Shown here piece after piece: positions 1 to 10,948 of a stretch of 64,000 nt of DNA (its first letter is position 1; the number at the start of each line of letters is the position of its first letter). Under the pieces are notes generated by a model. The model did not search any database. It had not been told where the DNA came from and saw nothing but the letters and a program-made list of their open reading frames with translations. This stretch comes from Muscardinus avellanarius (lineage: Eukaryota > Chordata > Mammalia > Rodentia > Gliridae). The stretch is from contig OY726560.1 in NCBI GenBank assembly GCA_963383645.1, positions 152,668,546-152,732,545 of the forward strand, written 5' to 3'. The translations under genes were made by a program, and so were the position numbers.

Positions 1-592
<592 letters not shown>

Positions 593-983
593 TCAGCTGC
601 TTTCCTCTAACTCGGGGGATGTCACAGTGAGTGGCTAAAATCTTGGCGGAATATGCATGGAACTCAATTTTCCTTTCCCAGTCATCTCTCTTGTTTTATC
701 AGTAAAGGATAAAGGCCCAGATAGCAGAGTGCCCTGTTCCATGTCAAAGAGCTCACTGGGGGTCACTGGGTCAACAGTCAGGGCTAGAACACAGACTTGC
801 AACGCTAAAGCCAAGTCTTAGGTAGCAAACCTCACCGATAGGAAAGTGTTTCCTTCTACTGTGAGAGCCCCATCCTCTGCCATATCTAAAGAGCCTTAGA
901 AAACACATCATATTGGACTTCATGATACCCCAAAGTGACTCCAAGGAGGACAGAGGGGAAATCACAGCAGGAACCGTTAGAAT

Positions 984-1747
984 CATTACAAGCTTTGTCC
1001 AGAGTGGGAATTCCTAACCCAACCCCATCAGCCCTCAGCACTTTCAATTACAGGATTGGGAAGCACCCCATAACAGAAGTATGTGCGTGCATGTGCGCAT
1101 GCGTGCGCGGGTTGAGCAGACCAACAGCCACGCCTCCTCCTCAAAGGAGGCTTCAATCCTCATCCTAAAAGACTGGCATTAGCTTTGTTCTACAATCTCA
1201 AGCAAGAATGGTGCAGGGCCTCCATACACAAGCTCACCGTGAGCTCTGAGTCAGAGCAGGCCTCTTCTCCATGTGCCCCCTTCAACCTAATTCAGTATGG
1301 GAAAATCTGGGCTAAGAACTAATGAAATAGGGGCATGGATGGGAGCCATGCTAGAACAAATTCTCAGCATCACCAAAAGAAGAACAATACAATTGACTGT
1401 GTGCAAAGCCCACCCCGACATATGGGGAGGAGAGGAGAAGGAACGCCTGCGGACACATGGCTCTGGTGTCCCCTCCCTCCTGGACCACAGCCATCTACTC
1501 TGTGTAGCAAAAGTGTCACAAGGTCTAGACTAATGCCCAAGTGCATGCTGAAAGGGAAGGTGCCGGTCTTGACCTAACGAGAATCAACTCCCAGAAATCC
1601 TACCTGCTACATCCCCATCTATGTCCCTATACCCCACAGCCCCGCGCATGAGCGCGTACACTTTCATGCAGTTATGGGGTACTCCCCAGTTCTGTCTTTG
1701 AAAGTGCTGATGGTTAGGAATTCTCACTCTGGAGAAAGTCTGTAATG
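984..1747. repeat. Imperfect inverted repeat, arms 984-1111 and 1641-1747
   Basis: The left arm contains CCAGAGTGGGAATTCCTAAC, then CATCAG, CAGCACTTTCAA and ACCCCATAAC. The right arm, read on the opposite strand, contains CCAGAGTGAGAATTCCTAAC, CATCAG, CAGCACTTTCAA and ACCCCATAAC in the same order, with small gaps. The arms are separated by about 530 nt. I do not recognise the family; it could be the two ends of an old DNA transposon or two opposed copies of one repeat. Confidence 0.7.
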
Positions 1748-2514
1748 ACGCAAAATGATACAAAATCCCTAACCCATGGGACGGAGCCCGTGGCAAAATC
1801 AGAAGTCCTGCCAAGAGATGCCAAGGCTGCCTCTGTTGCTGCTGCCCAGATACCTGGTGTCTCCTCCCTGACATCCAACCCCACAGCAGGGCACATTTTA
1901 AAACTTCCAGATGTTCTTGGATGCTCCCAATCAACAGCTTAAAGGAACTGCAAACAGCTTTTTGACTCTTCCTAGCCCGCTTCTTCCCCCGAGGGACAGA
2001 TGTGGTGTGTATCTTGGGAGAATCTTAAACATATCTCAAAGAAAGAAACAGCCTGATTCCTGAGCATGGGTAGCACCCCAACCCCACACGCAAAAAAGAC
2101 CTCTCTGCCCGGAAGCTACAGGAACACTCCGTGTAGCATCTCTTTTTGAAGATCCCCACAAGAGAATTTATAATGTGGCTACTCCCTGTAACCCATCTCA
2201 TAAAAGAGGCCTTCAGGAGGCTAAGTTAATGGTTAAGAGTTCTTTGGCCATGAAGCAGGATTGGAGGGTTCCAGCAGGACTGTTCGGGCTCTAATGAGCA
2301 CATGTCCAATGAGAATGTCTTGGGCTGGCGCTTACTGTTCACACATCTCTGGGTCTCCATCCTGTTAGTTCCTTTTTAGCTTCTAAGTGATTCCCCCAGA
2401 CCCATGTCATCCCTGCTCCACTCCTGTGACAAAGAAGGTGTCCTACTCCCTGGGCCACTTGCTCCTTCCCAGTAGGCCAACTTCTCTTTGTTTGTGAGCT
2501 CAAGTTTAGGTCCT

Positions 2515-2632
2515 GAAACCAACATAGCGTCTCCATCTAATTCTATTAACTAAGCCAGTGGGGACTTTCTCCCCCACAAATATACAGAAACCAACATGGC
2601 ACCATCTAAAGCCATCGACTAAGCCAGTGGAT
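2515..2632 (+). repeat. Two-copy diverged tandem duplication
   Basis: GAAACCAACAT followed by a CATCTAA stretch and ACTAAGCCAGTGG occurs twice, the copies starting 72 nt apart. Between those landmarks the copies have diverged and carry small indels. Confidence 0.5.
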
Positions 2633-2902
2633 TCTTCCTCTACCCATAAAAAAATACAGAGGGAGTGAAGAATCCCAGGAATAACTTCACCTGCCCCTTG
2701 CTAACAACACTGGCTTTTCTTTTATGCACATACACAAGGTTCAAGATAAATAGTCTGTCTAAGATGCTGATTTATCCCGAAAACTCTTCAATGTCCAGGT
2801 CAACTATGTGCTCTCTGACCCTCTGCCATGACCCAGTTCACATGCCACAAAAGGAACGTTCTTGATAAGCCTCTCTGCTCCCCGCCAGCCCCCTCGACTC
2901 AC

Positions 2903-3024
2903 CTTTCAACATCTTCACTGCCACGGTGACCGCCTCCTTGGGCCTGTCTTTGTCGATTCCCACTGCTTCCGCCATGACCACTTGCCCAAAGCAGCCTTCC
3001 CCCAGGGGCTTGCCCAGCGTCAGC
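2903..3024 (-). CDS. FGFR2: FGFR2 exon 12: kinase glycine loop and catalytic lysine
   Basis: This 122 nt exon runs from acceptor TTTAG|GCTGAC to donor AAAG|GTGAGT. Its first G completes Lys of PRDK. It reads [20 protein letters not shown], then [28 protein letters not shown] is the nucleotide-binding P-loop (GxGxFGxV). The Lys of VAVKML is the invariant ATP-coordinating lysine of tyrosine kinases (K517 in human numbering). IDKDRPKE has Arg where human, from memory, has Lys (DKDKPKE), a conservative change on a surface loop. Length and both phases match the FGFR family. Confidence 0.98.
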
Positions 3025-4404
3025 CTAAACGTGTAAAGAGGGATTAGTGCGCAGCATCTGGCAGAGGGGCGCAGCGAGGGAAATTCCAGAACTAAATACA
3101 AAAATCTTTCAGCGGCTTGCAAAAGCATGGCGTATTTATCATATGGAACTAATGAGACTTAGGGTACACACGCGCTGGGGTGTTTTCATAGTGACGTTTT
3201 AGGGAATGTCAATTACTGGTGGAATGGCTATTAAATTTCACATTTGTATTCTCCATTTATTTTCTTTATGGAAGGCATCCTCGCGAGCGAGGTGGTCAGC
3301 CTCCCCGAGTGCCAACAGTGAGGTGCTTTTGATCTTGAGCCAATTAAGTATTTGTAATTTAGAACATCTCAAGGAAAACATGGTATGGCTGTTCTTTTTT
3401 TTCCCCCCTCTCCTGTGAAGTGGTGCCTTGAAAATCGCTGTTATTCAAATGCCAGTGGATTTTAGGATCAGTCTTTGTCAAGCTATAGGATATGAATCTG
3501 AAACACATCTCAAGTAATCATCAACTTTTCACTAAAGGCAAAAAATATTCTGGAAATGGGAAGAATACCTTTTTTACATATCGGACATATATTTAAAGAT
3601 CTTTATGACTATGTTATGAAATTATAAAAAAAACCATGAACATCACAAGTTATATTCCTAAGTTGGAAGTTCTACACACGACACAGGAGTAGCCATGTAC
3701 TGTCCTCGGGATGCTTCTGAATGTGGCTTTGTAACTTAAGCAAAACAGCAAAGTACTGAGCTGCCATTAGTAAACAGTATTTATGGTAAGAACACAATGG
3801 TCTGCAAAAGTCGAGTAAAAAAAAAAAAAACCAAGGGCAGCATATGCTATGCTGAGGTCATCCCATTTCTATCCAGAACTAAAATTAAATTTAACATCTT
3901 GGCAGAAAATAAACATTTGCGTTAGAAAAAATGGCTAATTTACGTTCCACGGCCCTACCACTACAAGCATAACAATCCTCTCTTTGTGTAACTTCTGCCT
4001 CCGATCTAATAAACTGCTTCTAAATAGCCTTCATTCATTGGAAATCTACTCCACCTACGTTTGTGCTAAGCACTGCTTGGAAATGCACAGCGCTCAGATT
4101 TTCCACACTCGGGGTCCCCCCGGGTGGGAGCTAACAGTTCAGCACATACAGACGCCCACTGTTGACCACAGTGTCACAGGTGGCAAAAACTCCAGGCGAA
4201 ACCTGAAGGCTGCAAGCTCTTAACATACGATCACAAGTCCCCAATTCAGTCATATATACATAGGAATGCACGCATGAACCCGCCTATTTATATATAATCG
4301 CACACAGCTAGGGGGCTGGCAAGGTTCACGAGAAACACCCTTTCCTCCCTTCACATTCTGCAGGTAAAGAAACCATTCTTTGTGTTTTCTCTGGTGCCTC
4401 ACCA

Positions 4405-4445
4405 GTCAACGTCCAATAAATGTGCCTTGAATTAATGAATGGTCT
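4405..4445 (+). mobile_element. Possible L2 3' end
   Basis: GTCCAATAAATGTGCCTTGAATTAATGAATG resembles, in two parts (CCAATAAATGTG and GAATTAATGAATG), the common L2 3' terminus (TCAATAAATG followed by TTGAATGAATGAATG). It is short, so the call is tentative. Confidence 0.35.
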
Positions 4446-5104
4446 TTTCATGACAGAACATAAATAAATTGGAAATTACTTCCGGCAATGCATGGATTGA
4501 AGGGTGCCTAGACAATCGTTTAATTCCAGCTTATGATACACATTGGTATCTGTCAGTTGACGGTCGGGAAATATGAGTGACATGAAGTTGTGAAATTTGA
4601 AATCACAAGTGACACATAAGCTACTTCTCCTCTCCTGGCAAAGCTTATCTGTCTTTTTCCAAATTTGTTTAAGTGTATATATGTGAAGAGTATATTAAAG
4701 ACATCTTTAATGTGATCTCAGTGGGTTGCTACAAATATCAAGGAAAAAATGAGCTAGCTGTTGATAAGCAAGCCAAGAGCTTATTCCAGTGCATTTGACG
4801 CAGAAATAAGAATATGCCTTCCGCCAGTCTTGGACTGTTCAGGTTCTGATCTGAACTAGAAGCACCCCAGAGCAAGCCCCCAGCCTTCCAAGGAGCTGCA
4901 CTTCAGAAGGTGGGGCTGAGGAGCCTGCTTAGAGAACAGACCGGAAGCCCACGGCCTGCCCCACCGGATCTGTGGCCAGCACTACCACCTTGCTCAGGTT
5001 TGCAGTTCACAGGACCCAGGTTACCAATACATGAGTAGAAATGAAAGAGACTCCCAAGGCCCAGAACCACACTCAGTCCTGAGAGGTGGGTGCCAGGACC
5101 CTCG

Positions 5105-5200
5105 TTTTTTAGGAATGGAGTTCAGAGAGCCAGGTGACTTGCCCAACGTTGCCCAGCACTGACTGGCAGAGCCAGGATTCAAATCAGGCCCCAAAGAGCC
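5105..5200 (+). mobile_element. MIR SINE fragment
   Basis: GTGACTTGCCCAACGTTGCC followed by GGCAGAGCCAGGATTCAAAT is the core of the mammalian-wide interspersed repeat, diverged as expected for age. Confidence 0.75.
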
Positions 5201-5842
5201 CAAAGTACATGGACTTGTTCAAGCCAGACCAAGAGACACGCTGCTCCCAGCGGCGCCTTCAGCGAAACCCAGGGGACGAGCCTTTGCTGAGCATGTGATT
5301 GGAACGGCTCTCTACCATCCAACAAGGACAACATCTTGGTCCCAAGAAGTCAGATATAGGTACTATCACTGCCGCTGTTCAGCCTGATATTACATTAATA
5401 ATCATTAAAAACAGCAACACCAGGTGAAGACCCTTAAGGCAATTTACACCGTACATCTAACCTCTCCAAAGAATAACCTACAGAGCAGCCATTTTCTAGT
5501 AACCAGAAGTCGGAATGTCAGATCTACTTTAGAGACTGGATCATTCCACTATTATTCCATTTGACTGGGTTTGAGCTGCCTAGAAATTTTAAAAATGATA
5601 ACCAGATGCCATCTTGTTTGGAAATAAGCCAGGACTTTGTAGTTCTATTTTAAGTGAGGTATTTAAAAAAAAATCCATTCTTGTCTTTTCCACGAGCTGT
5701 TATTTAGAAACACAATCTCACTCCTATTGATATCATCTGAGCAAGACCTTTGCAGTTAAAGGTCATAAAGAGCAAATGTCAATCCAATATTCCCATTTAT
5801 ATCGAAGTTTCCATTCAGGGCCATGTCCAGCAGAGGTACTCA

Positions 5843-6028
<186 letters not shown>

Positions 6029-7286
6029 CTAGCTCCGCCTGGGAAGGCTGGACGTCAGCCGGAGCCCAGCCAGAGGATCAGTTCTTAGAAAGAAAGAGGG
6101 CGGGTAGACCAAGTCATGAACCAAAATGAAAGGGCACTAGATTCAAATTCCTCATACTCCCACGTGCGGAACTAAGCTTCACTTAAACTGTATGTCCCCA
6201 AGGTCAGGTTTACAAAACAAAGTTTTTCCGTATATATCTGATCTTAACACTTAAACTGTGACTCTTCTCTCTAGCCCAATTCTTTAAGGTGGCCACTCAA
6301 GGACGTGGACCTTAGTGGCTTCATTACTGCCTTTCTGCCTGCACTCGTACTTGACCTAGATAATCAACCTCCTCTTTAGACCTGCCTGGATCAGGGACCA
6401 GTGCCTTGTAGGAGATGAGTTCTTCCATGCTCCCCCTATCTCTGGGCGTGAAAAGCAGAATATCTCATGGGAAAAGCTCTAAGTCTTCAATGTGACAGGC
6501 ATTCCAGAAGCTCTAGGCCTCTATTCAAGGTAGCTCAAGACTCAGGCCCTGGGGGCCTTTCCGTTTCTCCCCCCCATCCTTCCAGGAATGTGTCGCAGCC
6601 CAGGCCATTTGATGGGAATGGCTGGTTCTTGTCAACTTCAGCTTCAGAAGCCAGTGCACTGAACACGCGAGACTAAGAACCATGGGAAAGAAAAACACAC
6701 CTTAATTTATGATCACACAAGCGCTTCTCACCCAGCAGCAGCGTGTGGAGCTTCACCAAGTTACTTTCTCATTTACCCTAATCCATTTCAGTCTGTCTGG
6801 TACAGTAATTATTTCTTAAATACATCACTTCCCTCTGGCTGGTATCTGTGGAGGAAAACCCACGCAGAGCCCACCTGAAGACCACCTCTGAGTACTGCAC
6901 ACCGTCTTGGGCTGATCACGGACTAGGCAAACACTGCCTTACCCTAAGCCGGGAGCAGGACTTGGGCCCAAGAGAGCTGGAAAACAGGCGACACAGGAGC
7001 CAGCCAAGCAGCCCACCAATCCTCCTCGGCCTCTGTCTCCTATGTGGGTTGATGATATCCTCAGCCACACCTACGACACCTTTTCAATCGAGCTAGCACA
7101 AAACTGAGTCCAGATGAACACACTGAGTTGGGACAAACTTCCACAAGGTGAACCCTGGATTCTTCTCACTGGGAACCAGAGGACCTGTACTCCCCAGCGC
7201 CCCTCCACTTGGAATGCCCTGATCTCTCCTTTGCAAACTCAGTGGGTTAGGCCAGGATTACAATGGAACTTCTATTAGAGTTTAAA

Positions 7287-7483
7287 ATATAAACAAGTAG
7301 CCGGGCGTGGTGGCGCAAGCTTGTCATCCCCGCGCTTGGGAGGTGGAGACAGGAGGATCGCGCGGGTTCGAAGCCAGCTATGCGTGCTGGCTTAGGAGAC
7401 CCTGTTTCCAAATAAAAATATAAAATAGGTCTGGGAGTGTAGCCCGGCGGTAGAAGGGCTTCCAGAAACCCAGTACCACCACC

Positions 7484-7531
<48 letters not shown>

Positions 7532-7571
7532 CATATACACACACACACACACATATATATATAAACAAGTA
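7287..7571 (+). mobile_element. Dimeric SINE, hairpin subfamily, with 13 bp target duplication and TA/CA tail
   Basis: The element (7300-7497) begins CCGGGCGTGGTGGCGCA and ends at CCCAGTACCACCACC plus an A-run. ATATAAACAAGTA flanks it at 7287-7299 and again at 7559-7571. The A-tail has grown into TA and CA microsatellites inside the duplication. It has the AAGCCAGC/GCTGGCTT hairpin and the AGAAGGGCTTCCAG right arm. Confidence 0.9.
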
Positions 7572-7735
7572 AAAAAAATATATAGATATATATACATTCT
7601 GAGTCTCCTGAGCAGTCTTAGGGCAGGGGGTGCTATTCCTAAACTTTACTGTGTAGACAGAATGAGCAATGTTTTATTCACTATGCCATATCAAAACTTG
7701 ATTTTAAGAAACATTTTTAAAAAGAGGAACCAGCT

Positions 7736-7739
<4 letters not shown>

Positions 7740-7794
<55 letters not shown>

Positions 7795-7860
7795 TCCCCC
7801 TCCCTCCCTCCCTTTCTCTTTCTCCTTCTCCCTTTCCCTCTCAGCCCCCTCTCTGCTTCC
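7740..7860 (+). repeat. (CT)n microsatellite and polypyrimidine tract
   Basis: About 50 nt of pure CT is followed by 60 nt of mostly C and T. In the FGFR2 transcript this appears as a GA-rich purine tract. Confidence 0.95.
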
Positions 7861-8018
7861 TGGCTGCCAAGAGCTGGGCATCCTTCTTCTACCACCTCTT
7901 TCAGCCACAAGTCTCTACTTCACTAAAGCCCCAAACAAGGGACCAGCCAACCTTAGACTAAGACCTTTGAAACTCTGAGCCAAAGAAAGCCTTCCCTCCT
8001 TTAAAAACAAATAAATGT

Positions 8019-8241
8019 GGCCGGCGTGGTGGGCACGCTGTAATCCCCGCGCTTGGGAGGCTGAGGCAGGAGGATCGCGCAGGTTCGAAGCCAGCCGCGC
8101 GCGCTGGCTTAGGAGACCCTGTTTCCAAATAAAAATGCAAAAAATAGGTCTAGGAGTGTAGCCCGGAGGTAGAAGGGCTTCCAGGAACCCCCGTACCACC
8201 AAAAACTAAAAAATAAAAATAAAAAAATAAAAAAATAAATG
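8019..8241 (+). mobile_element. Dimeric SINE, hairpin subfamily, with short target duplication
   Basis: The element starts GGCCGGCGTGGTGGGCACGC and ends GTACCACC plus an A-rich tail. AAATAAATGT flanks it at 8019-8028 and 8232-8241. It has a perfect AAGCCAGC-7 nt-GCTGGCTT hairpin (8088-8110). Confidence 0.88.
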
Positions 8242-8651
8242 TATATAAAATATCAAGAAGGAATCAAAGAATTGATAAATTTGTTAGGTGAGACCCTCGT
8301 ATCCAAGTGTCCAAGTTGTACAGGCAAATGGCAGAAATAGACAGGGAAAGATGAGAAAGTAAATGTATGCACTCCTGCGAAAGGTGGGAGCCCTGCTCTG
8401 AGCGCGGCAGGTGGTGGCTTCCACGGTCCACGTGGTGTCCAACCCTGCTGCAGTGAGCTGACCTCATGGACAGGATGCATCAGAAACCAAGAACTTTGAG
8501 AGAACATCAAATTTCCAAATTCCACTGACCACATAACCATCTTAGGCTTCATCCAGAGAAGGCGCTCGGGATGGGTTTGGCCAATGACACTTCTCAAATC
8601 TTTTCATTCACTGAACATATTCTGTGTCATCATGCTCAATGCCTGGTTTTC

Positions 8652-8653
<2 letters not shown>

Positions 8654-8699
<46 letters not shown>

Positions 8700-8701
8700 A
8701 T
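8654..8701 (+). repeat. (AAAT)n microsatellite
   Basis: About eleven uninterrupted TAAA units. Confidence 0.95.
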
Positions 8702-9256
8702 CTATCTTCTGGAAAGTTCTTCCACATGAACAGGCAAAAATCACTTCTTGCTGCAGTGGACACTTGTGGTAGGAGATCACAGGCAAGATGTTCCTGCCAA
8801 ACTAGTAAAAGTCAGCCCGGGAATGAAGCAACACAGGCCCCGGATGGCCAGGGGCCAGCAGACTCTGCAGCCAGGATGCTCGGCGGGACCACCATCGTAG
8901 CCCCTGAGCACTGGACATCAGAGTCTCTTGACTCTCACCATCGGTGTGCACGGTGTATACCATCAATGGAGGATGGGAACCCGATTGGGAAATCACAGGA
9001 GGCCAAGTGCTGGGAGACATTGAAGTCCAGAAAGCAGAGGCACATCTGCGTGCCTGTGCGTTGTCCCCCAGATCACCGCTCTCCAAGGGAGGCTATGGAA
9101 TAGGACGCAGGCAGCGTAGGCTTCCCATGGAGGGCAAGCACACGGGCATCTACTGTGGTTCTAGAAGGCTAGCGGAAGGACTTCACAGTGGTCACCATTA
9201 GGGGAGAGCTCAGAGGCTAGGGGATGGAGGATGAGGAATAGATCTTATTTCAAAAC

Positions 9257-9257
<1 letters not shown>

Positions 9258-9296
<39 letters not shown>

Positions 9297-9297
9297 T
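9258..9297 (+). repeat. (ATT)n microsatellite
   Basis: About thirteen ATT units, next to the ID-arm end of a minus-strand SINE. Confidence 0.95.
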
Positions 9298-9650
9298 TGA
9301 ACCCAGAGGCTTTTTTTTTTTTTTTACTTTTGGTACTAAGGATTGAACCCAGAGGCATTCTATCTCCAGACTACACCCCCTAGACTGATTTTATTTCTTA
9401 TTTTAAACAGGGTCTCACTAGGTTGTCGAGAGCCTAAATTGCGGAGGCTGGCTTTGAACCAGCAATCCTCCTGTCTCAGCCTCCCAAGTGCTAGGATTAT
9501 AAGCGTGTGCCACCACACCTGGTTTTATTTTTTTTATTTTGAAACAGGGTCTCACTGAGTTGATAAAGCTGGCCTTGAACTTGCGACCCTCCTGTCTCAG
9601 CCTCCAAAGTACTGGGATTACATGTATAGGCCACCATGCCTAGCTGGCCA
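9297..9650 (-). mobile_element. Two minus-strand dimeric SINEs, probably nested
   Basis: A complete copy (about 9330-9523) reads, inverted, from CCAGGTGTGGTGGCACACGC to its ID arm. A second B1-type arm (9527-9650) and a stub of an ID arm (TTTGAACCCAGAGGC, 9297-9312) flank it, as if the complete copy landed in the linker of an older one. Confidence 0.7.
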
Positions 9651-10024
9651 TTTGGATTTTATTGCCATGTATGTACATTTTTTTTATATTTTAGAAGAAG
9701 AAATTCCTTTAATAGAAATATTACTTTCTGAATAATAAGGAGCGGAACCGAGGCACAATCAAACAGAAAAGAAAATGGTGGGCATGTGTATGCTGACTCT
9801 GAATGAGTTAGAAATGCAAGACTGCGGCCTTCCTTCCTTCCTCCTGCCACAGCTCAGTTCTGCAGCATCTCTGCACCCTTCAATGTGGGTACCCCAGTGA
9901 CTGTCTGTAGCCAGGTAACCCTGGTCGCTGCCCTGCCTGGGGCAGGCTGCATCCACCATCTGCACCAACAAAGGCTGTGTGGTCCATCCTTCAGGGCCCA
10001 CATCCCAGTTCCAATGGGCGCTGA

Positions 10025-10100
10025 CCTTGTGAGCTTTGGGAAGCCACTTAACCTGACAACGCCCAAGTTTCCTCATCTGTTAACTAGGAGACAGGCACAG
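10025..10100 (-). mobile_element. MIR-like fragment
   Basis: AAGCCACTTAACCTGACAAC then GTTTCCTCATCTGTTAACTA resembles the inverted MIR core (cacttaacct ... tttcctcatctgtaaa). Confidence 0.55.
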
Positions 10101-10733
10101 TTCCAAACTCATGGAACTAACATAAACATAAAATGAGGAAAAAACCAGAAAGGTGCTTGCTGGAGCTGGGCTCTCACAAAGAGCTTAGTTACAGCTGCCA
10201 CCAATGCGGCAATATTTTCTTAAGAATCATTTGTGCCCAAATCCCAGTAAATATAGGAAGGCTCCTGGGATAACTGGAAACACCGGGAGCTTTGGTTTGT
10301 TCGGTGTGTCAGATACTGTTCAGTGGCAACAAAGAAAACCCACTGCCTGCAGAACGAGGTGACCAAACGGCACTTCTGATTTGGGAGATGAGGCCCACCA
10401 CGCCCTGCCAGGATGGGCCAGGGCTCCAGCGAATGAGAAGTTAAGAATCTAGGAGCCAGGCAACAGTCCCAAGGGCCAGGGGGAGGAACGCTAGAGGGTA
10501 ACAAAGTCCTACTGACAAACAGGGCTGAGGACCAGAGAACCCTAGCATTTAGCCTGACATTAACTGTTCTACAGTGAACCCCTGGCCCAAAGGGTATCTT
10601 AAGCACAAGCCCATGGCAAATGTTCACCACATACAGACCTTCCCCAAACATAGCATCGCCACGAGCTTTCAGTGTGAAAGCTTTTAAGATTAAAAACCTA
10701 AAAAAATAAAAATAAAAATAAAAACCTAAAATG

Positions 10734-10948
10734 AGCCAGGTATGGTGGTGAACACTTGTAATCCCAGTACTTGGGAGGCTGAGACAAGAGGATCGCAGTT
10801 TTGTGGCCAGCCTCAGCTGTTTAGTGAAGACCTCCGCAACTTAGTGAAAATTAAGAATAAAAAAAAAAAAATAGGACTAGGTAACTAGGGGTAACTCAGA
10901 GGTAGAATGCCCCTGGGTTCAATCCCCAGTACTGAAAAAAAAAATAAT
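10734..10948 (+). mobile_element. Dimeric B1-ID-type SINE
   Basis: The left arm starts AGCCAGGTATGGTGGTGAAC; the right arm contains GGTTCAATCCCCAGTACTG, the tRNA-like B-box end, then an A-tail. Confidence 0.85.
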
